A stretch of 64,000 bases of DNA from contig JAAYDJ010000007.1 of assembly GCA_012729335.1 (NCBI GenBank), positions 1-64,000 on the forward strand, in the 5' to 3' direction. The position numbers and the translations under genes are program-made. Source of the DNA: Bacteroidales bacterium (lineage in GTDB: Bacteria > Bacteroidota > Bacteroidia > Bacteroidales > Prolixibacteraceae). Shown here piece after piece: positions 60,355-64,000 of this stretch (within the stretch, counting starts at the first letter, position 1; the number at the start of each line of letters is the position of its first letter). The notes beneath the pieces are model-generated. The model was not told the DNA's origin and did no database searches. It saw nothing but the letters and a program-made list of their open reading frames with translations.

Positions 60355-61800
60355 TCAGAGGGCGGCCTGCTGGAAGACAATTTCGCTGAGGCCGGCCATC
60401 TGGCCATTCTCATCCAGGTAAATCCTTACGTTGAGCGTGTTATCCCTGATCCTGACGATTTTTTCGGGGGTCCAGGTATATTCCCCCTTGGCGGTGGTGA
60501 AGGTGCCTGCCGGAACGCCCTCGAATTCCACCCTTTGCCGGGTGGGGAGGAGCAGGTCGCCCACACTGGCCCTGATGCGGTACACCCCGTTCTGGACGTT
60601 GATCTGGTAGTCGTACCAGGGATGGGGGTTGGTACAGCGGGCTTTCCGGTCATGGAAAAGTACCCCCGGGAGGCGTACGTTGCCGTTCTGGCGGCCTGTG
60701 ATCCATTCCACCTTGCCTGTGGTGTTCCATTCGCCGAGTATCCATCCCATGCCGAGGTAATCCTCGTAGGCAGAGGCGTTTTTGACGTTCCCGTGCGGTC
60801 CTGCAGGCTTCCCGAAGAGAATCTGCCCTTTGGTGAAAAGCTGGCTGTTCAGGGGTTGCCGCCCATAGTAGAGTTCCAGAAGCTGCGGGTAGAAATTGAC
60901 GATGTTGTGGTCGGCAGTTTCAGGGGTGGGGGCGGTTTCCGATCTGACCACCGCCAGGTGCAGGTTTTCCCGGTTTCCGTCGCCCCAGATGGTCCCGATC
61001 GGATCGCCCTTTTCCAGTTCCTGGTTACGGCTGACCATGAGGTTTCGGTTGTAGAGATTCCGGTAGAGGTAATAGAGACCGGGGGTGGAGCCGCTCTCGA
61101 TACAAACGGCTGCCTTGGGCTCGGCGGTGCCAGGGAACCGGGTTTCCACCCATACCACCTTGCCCGCTTCCATGGCCAGGACGGCATGCTTTTCCAGTCC
61201 GCGGGCATTGACCATGTCAATGGCTACTCCCGGGAAAAAGGCGGCTTCCCCGGTGGTGGCGGCATCGGACCCTTCATAGGAGAACATGTGGGTTTCCTCA
61301 TTGTTCCTCCACAGAAAACCTCCCGTAAAAGAGACGGGAAATCCGAAACTCCAATGGTCTATTAGGGGTTCTGCGGCCAGGGAAAGGACAACCAGGGCAT
61401 CTTTTTGCAGGAGCCGGTGTGTTTCGGGCCGGGAGGAGAGGGCCGCCACCTCTTTGTTGTCGGCCACAAAAATCCGCAGCTGGCCGGCGGTGACTGCGGG
61501 AGTGCGGAAGCTTACCCCTATTCGCAGAGTGTCGCTGCCTGCCCTGATCAGGTTAAAACGGTGGTGCACGGCAAGAAGTTCCACCTCGGTTCCCTCATAG
61601 AGAAAGGTTTCGCCGATTCCGAGGTTGACATAGGTGGCGTTTCCCCATTTGAAGAGGGGTGGGGGCTCTTTCTTCTCCTGGGGGGCCTGGCCCGGGCCAG
61701 GAACCGGCACCCGGGAGCGTTCTGCCGCCGGGCTTTTCCCCGGAGTGAAGGCCATCAGCCATACTCCCAGGAGGGAGATCACGATGCATTTTACTTGCAT
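60355..61800 (-). CDS. Exported M23-like protein with degenerate active site and C-terminal beta domain
   Basis: 481 residues. Signal peptide (MQVKCIVISLLGVWLMAFTPGKSPA), a Pro-rich linker, and a beta domain (60-190) are followed by an M23-like fold: FFPGVAIDMVNARGLEKHAVLAMEAGKVVWVETRFPG, then GLYYLYRNLYNRNLMVSRNQELEKGDPIGTIWGDGNRENLHLAVVRS. The zinc residues are altered: the HxxxD equivalent reads GVAIDM and the HLHFE equivalent reads ENLHLAV, so peptidase activity is unlikely. The C-terminal ~110 residues resemble a malectin/galactose-binding module (YRIRASVGD, VRIRDNTLNVRIYLDENG). Possibly a non-catalytic cell-wall or glycan binder or regulator. Confidence 0.7.
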   Translation of the reverse strand: MQVKCIVISLLGVWLMAFTPGKSPAAERSRVPVPGPGQAPQEKKEPPPLFKWGNATYVNLGIGETFLYEGTEVELLAVHHRFNLIRAGSDTLRIGVSFRTPAVTAGQLRIFVADNKEVAALSSRPETHRLLQKDALVVLSLAAEPLIDHWSFGFPVSFTGGFLWRNNEETHMFSYEGSDAATTGEAAFFPGVAIDMVNARGLEKHAVLAMEAGKVVWVETRFPGTAEPKAAVCIESGSTPGLYYLYRNLYNRNLMVSRNQELEKGDPIGTIWGDGNRENLHLAVVRSETAPTPETADHNIVNFYPQLLELYYGRQPLNSQLFTKGQILFGKPAGPHGNVKNASAYEDYLGMGWILGEWNTTGKVEWITGRQNGNVRLPGVLFHDRKARCTNPHPWYDYQINVQNGVYRIRASVGDLLLPTRQRVEFEGVPAGTFTTAKGEYTWTPEKIVRIRDNTLNVRIYLDENGQMAGLSEIVFQQAAL

Positions 61801-61808
61801 AATTGTCA

Positions 61809-61960
61809 GTTAATGACTTGCTCTTCAGTTATATGTCGTGGTGAAGCCGGTTGATGTGCTTCACGCCCATGGAATTGGCTCCGCGGTGCTCCGCCGAACT
61901 TCGTTTCGCATGGGGCAATTATACCTCTCCTTATGTGGTCGGAGCACCTTGCGACTTTCA
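61809..61960. repeat. Dispersed two-hairpin repeat, copy C
   Basis: Third copy of the 134-257/272-394 family, 60 kb away, in the same orientation on the plus strand. GTTAATGAC, CTCTTCAG, the small hairpin GTGAAGC/GCTTCAC and CGCCCATGG are conserved. About 30 extra bases (GGCTCCGCGGTGCTCCGCCG and following) interrupt the left arm of the large stem, and GGTGCTCCG in this insert can pair with CGGAGCACC in the right arm. The final TCA is the galM stop codon. It occupies the whole space between galM and the M23-like gene. Confidence 0.75.
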
Positions 61961-63079
61961 TTTTACAGAGAAACGGAAGATGGTCGTGGAGCGGAGGGTA
62001 TCGCCGGGGAGGAGCAGCGTGGTGGGGAAGTGGGGCTTATTGGGAGAGTCGGGGAAATGCTGGGTCTCGAAGCAGAAGCCCGTGCGTCTGCCGTAAGCCG
62101 CACCGCTCTTACCCACCTCGCTACCTTTGAGGTGGTTCCCGGTGTAAAGCTGTATCCCGGGTTCTGTGGTGAAGACCTCCATATAGCGGCCGCTTCCGGG
62201 TTCCCAGGCCGAGGCGGCAAAAACCGGCTCAGCAGAGCCCTGCCCCAGTACATAATTGAAGTCGTAACCGCTGGCGATCTGCAGCTGAGGGTCCTCAGCA
62301 TCAATGCGTTCACCGAAAGTGTGGGGGGAGGTGAAATCGAGGCTGGTCCCCCTGATGTCTTTGATTTCTCCTGTAGGGATCATGAAGGAGTCGACAGGGG
62401 TAACCTCTCGGGCCATGATGACGGCCACATGATCCAGAATATCGCCGTTTCCTTCCCCGCGCAGGTTAAAGTAGCTGTGATTGGTCAGGTTGATGTGCGT
62501 GGGCTGGTCACTTATCGCTTCATAATCGATGCGCAGTTCATTGCCGGAAGTCAGGGTAAAGGTGGTTCTGACGGTTTTGTTTCCAGGAAAACCCCATTCG
62601 CCGTCGGGACTGTGGAGGGTCATCACCACGCGGTTTTCCTGTTGTTCAGCCTCCCACACCTGGCGGTAGAAACTGTCGGGGCCCGAGTGGATGCAGTTGG
62701 GCCCGTTGTTTTCGGGAAGCTTGTATTCCCGGTCGCCGAGGGTAAAGGAAGCACCGGCGATCCTGTTGGCAAAAGGCCCCACGGTCGCACCGTGGCTGGC
62801 CCCGTACTTCATATAGTCGGCCACGGAACGGAATCCCAATACCACATCGGCAGGGGTGCCGTCTTTCCCTGGTACCACCAGGGAGACAATTTTCGCTCCG
62901 TAATTGGTCAGGGAAACACGCATATCCTGGTCATTGACCAGTGTAAACAGGGAAGTCTGCTTTCCGTGGACCAGGGTGTCAAAAGCGGCTGCTGAAAGAT
63001 CCATCACAGGGTTTTTTGAGGTTTTCACTGAACAGGAGAAGAGGAATAACATAAAGAACAGGAGAGGAAGACGGTTCAT
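61958..63079 (-). CDS. galM: Galactose mutarotase / aldose 1-epimerase, lipoprotein
   Basis: 373 residues. The signal ends in a lipobox at Cys16 (LFLFSC), so it is probably anchored in the periplasm, as is common in Bacteroidota. The beta-sandwich shows GATVGPFANRIAG, His131 (NCIHSG), His201 (LTNHSYFNL) and Glu338 (CFETQHFPDSPN), the substrate-binding histidines and catalytic base of GalM. It interconverts alpha and beta anomers of galactose or related sugars released outside the cell. Divergent from the epimerase gene; its stop codon lies in repeat copy C. Confidence 0.93.
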   Translation of the reverse strand: MNRLPLLFFMLFLFSCSVKTSKNPVMDLSAAAFDTLVHGKQTSLFTLVNDQDMRVSLTNYGAKIVSLVVPGKDGTPADVVLGFRSVADYMKYGASHGATVGPFANRIAGASFTLGDREYKLPENNGPNCIHSGPDSFYRQVWEAEQQENRVVMTLHSPDGEWGFPGNKTVRTTFTLTSGNELRIDYEAISDQPTHINLTNHSYFNLRGEGNGDILDHVAVIMAREVTPVDSFMIPTGEIKDIRGTSLDFTSPHTFGERIDAEDPQLQIASGYDFNYVLGQGSAEPVFAASAWEPGSGRYMEVFTTEPGIQLYTGNHLKGSEVGKSGAAYGRRTGFCFETQHFPDSPNKPHFPTTLLLPGDTLRSTTIFRFSVK

Positions 63080-63175
63080 GTCGCAAATTTTGCCCTAAAT
63101 TAAGGAAAATTCGGGGCTGGTATCCACTTAAGAGGCCAAAGAGCCTGGGAAGTAACATTTCTGTGGGATAAACCT

Positions 63176-63183
63176 TAAGTTTG
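63176..63183 (+). promoter_or_regulatory. Predicted -7 element of the TIGR01777 epimerase gene
   Basis: TAAGTTTG matches TAnnTTTG and ends 11 bp before the ATG, giving a near-leaderless transcript. No TTG at canonical spacing. Confidence 0.4.
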
Positions 63184-63194
63184 TGGTAAAAAAG

Positions 63195-64000
63195 ATGAAG
63201 GTAGCCATATCGGGATTTCGGGGCATGATAGGGCAGGTCGTGCGAAAGGAGCTGGAGGAATCCGGGCATGAGGTGGTTGGTTTGACGCGGGAGACGCTGT
63301 ATGACGAAAAAGGGGTTTTGCTGAGGTCTGCCCTGAGGGGGTGTGCTGCGGTGGTCCATCTGGCGGGAGCGCCGGTATTGCAGCGGTGGACAGCCTCGGC
63401 GCGGAAAGAGATCATGGAAAGCAGGACGGTCACCACCCGTCATCTGGTGGAAGCCGTCAATGCATTGCTTCCGGGGGAGAAGCCTGCCCTCTTTTTATCG
63501 GCCTCCGCCATCGGCATTTACCGGAACGGGGAGGTGCATGACGAGCAGAGCCTGCAGTATGATACCCATTTTGCCGCGGAGGTGACCCAGGCCTGGGAAA
63601 AGGCCTCTGAGGGCCTTGACATCCATGTGCGGCGGGTGGTTTTCCGTATCGGGCTGGTTCTGGATGCCCACTCAAAGCTGATATCCCTGTTGTGGTTGCC
63701 TTTCCGGATGGGGGCCGGTGGTCCCATCGGTTCCGGGAAGCAGCCCTTCCCCTTTATCCATCTGAATGATCTGGTGCGCGCCATGTTCTGGGTCCTTGAA
63801 AACAGGCAGGCCCATGGAATATATAACCTGGTGGCGCCGGAAAGGATCACCAACCGCGATTTTGCCCGCCAATTCGGGGCTCTCCTCCACCGCCCGGCGC
63901 TGCTGCCCGTTCCTGCTTTTTTTATGCGACTGCTCTACGGCACGGCCGCCGTCATGGTTCTGGAAAGCCCCGCCGTCCATCCTGCCCGCCTGATGTCCGA
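63195..64000 (+). CDS. TIGR01777 family NAD-dependent epimerase-like protein, 3' end beyond the window
   Basis: 268 codons are visible without a stop, so the gene continues past the window edge (family length about 300). The Rossmann motif GFRGMIG (residues 7-13) is followed by VVHLAGAPV, WTASARKEIMESRT, LFLSASAIGIY and VVFRIGLVLDAHSKLISLLWLPFRMGAGGPIGSGKQPFPFIHLNDLVRAMFWVLEN. These are the standard blocks of this SulA/YfcH-type group of extended short-chain dehydrogenases. Cellular role unestablished; some relatives affect cell division. Confidence 0.92.
   Translation, partial: MKVAISGFRGMIGQVVRKELEESGHEVVGLTRETLYDEKGVLLRSALRGCAAVVHLAGAPVLQRWTASARKEIMESRTVTTRHLVEAVNALLPGEKPALFLSASAIGIYRNGEVHDEQSLQYDTHFAAEVTQAWEKASEGLDIHVRRVVFRIGLVLDAHSKLISLLWLPFRMGAGGPIGSGKQPFPFIHLNDLVRAMFWVLENRQAHGIYNLVAPERITNRDFARQFGALLHRPALLPVPAFFMRLLYGTAAVMVLESPAVHPARLMS

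Overview
The window looks like a chromosomal segment of an anaerobic, polysaccharide-degrading member of the Bacteroidota, probably Bacteroidales or Marinilabiliales. The evidence is the Bacteroidota-type -7 element TAnnTTTG upstream of at least 18 transcription units, a type IX secretion sorting tail, FISUMP and DUF1573 proteins, lipoprotein-anchored glycosidases, and single-chain PurL, RhaT and RhaM of the type usual in this phylum. No rRNA, tRNA, CRISPR array, intact insertion sequence or prophage was seen.

Layout. 1-2.2 kb: uronate catabolism (kduI-kduD). 2.4-8 kb: Tat/lipoprotein TIM-barrel protein, purL, cyclase-family protein. 8.1-13.6 kb: L-rhamnose operon (rhaT, rhaM, rhaA, GH78 rhamnosidase). 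Together with kduID this suggests use of rhamnogalacturonan-type pectin. 13.7-19.1 kb: small glycogen-binding-type protein, PPK2 kinase, then a run of secreted or surface proteins. 19.3-24.2 kb: DUF134 regulator, two NifX-type proteins, two ferredoxin-bearing MinD-like ATPases and an FAD/NAD disulfide-type oxidoreductase. 24.3-30.8 kb: rimO, membrane protein, zinc peptidase, prfC, peptidase C26. 30.8-43.3 kb: an unusual repeat/lectin protein, patatin-barrel protein, YitT, GH92, rplS, C69 and M23 peptidases. 43.4-48.6 kb: zapA, rny, SirB1-like protein, nucleoside phosphorylase, SPFH protein. 49-51 kb: OmpA/PD40 protein. 51.3-58.6 kb: a six-gene hydrogenase-4-like membrane complex. 58.9-64 kb: PQQ-propeller protein, degenerate M23-like protein, galactose mutarotase and a truncated TIGR01777 epimerase.

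Three things stand out. First, the hydrogenase-4-like complex has lost the NiFe-ligating CxxC motifs in its large subunit. Its fused ferredoxin/small subunit has lost every ligand of the proximal cluster and of one ferredoxin cluster, while keeping exactly the four cysteines of the other. This fits the energy-converting hydrogenase-related (Ehr) class rather than a hydrogenase. Second, seven intergenic tandem arrays of unrelated sequence (periods 7, 23, 25, 26 and 33 bp) sit at gene 3' ends. In five of them the stop codon of the gene lies inside the first repeat unit or word, as if the arrays grew out of gene ends. Third, a dispersed two-hairpin repeat (three copies) shows paired, compensatory base changes in its stem.

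Gene starts were chosen by family alignment, signal peptides and ATG preference. Several were moved inward from the longest open frame. Residue positions were counted by hand. All functional statements rest on motif recognition, not on database searches.
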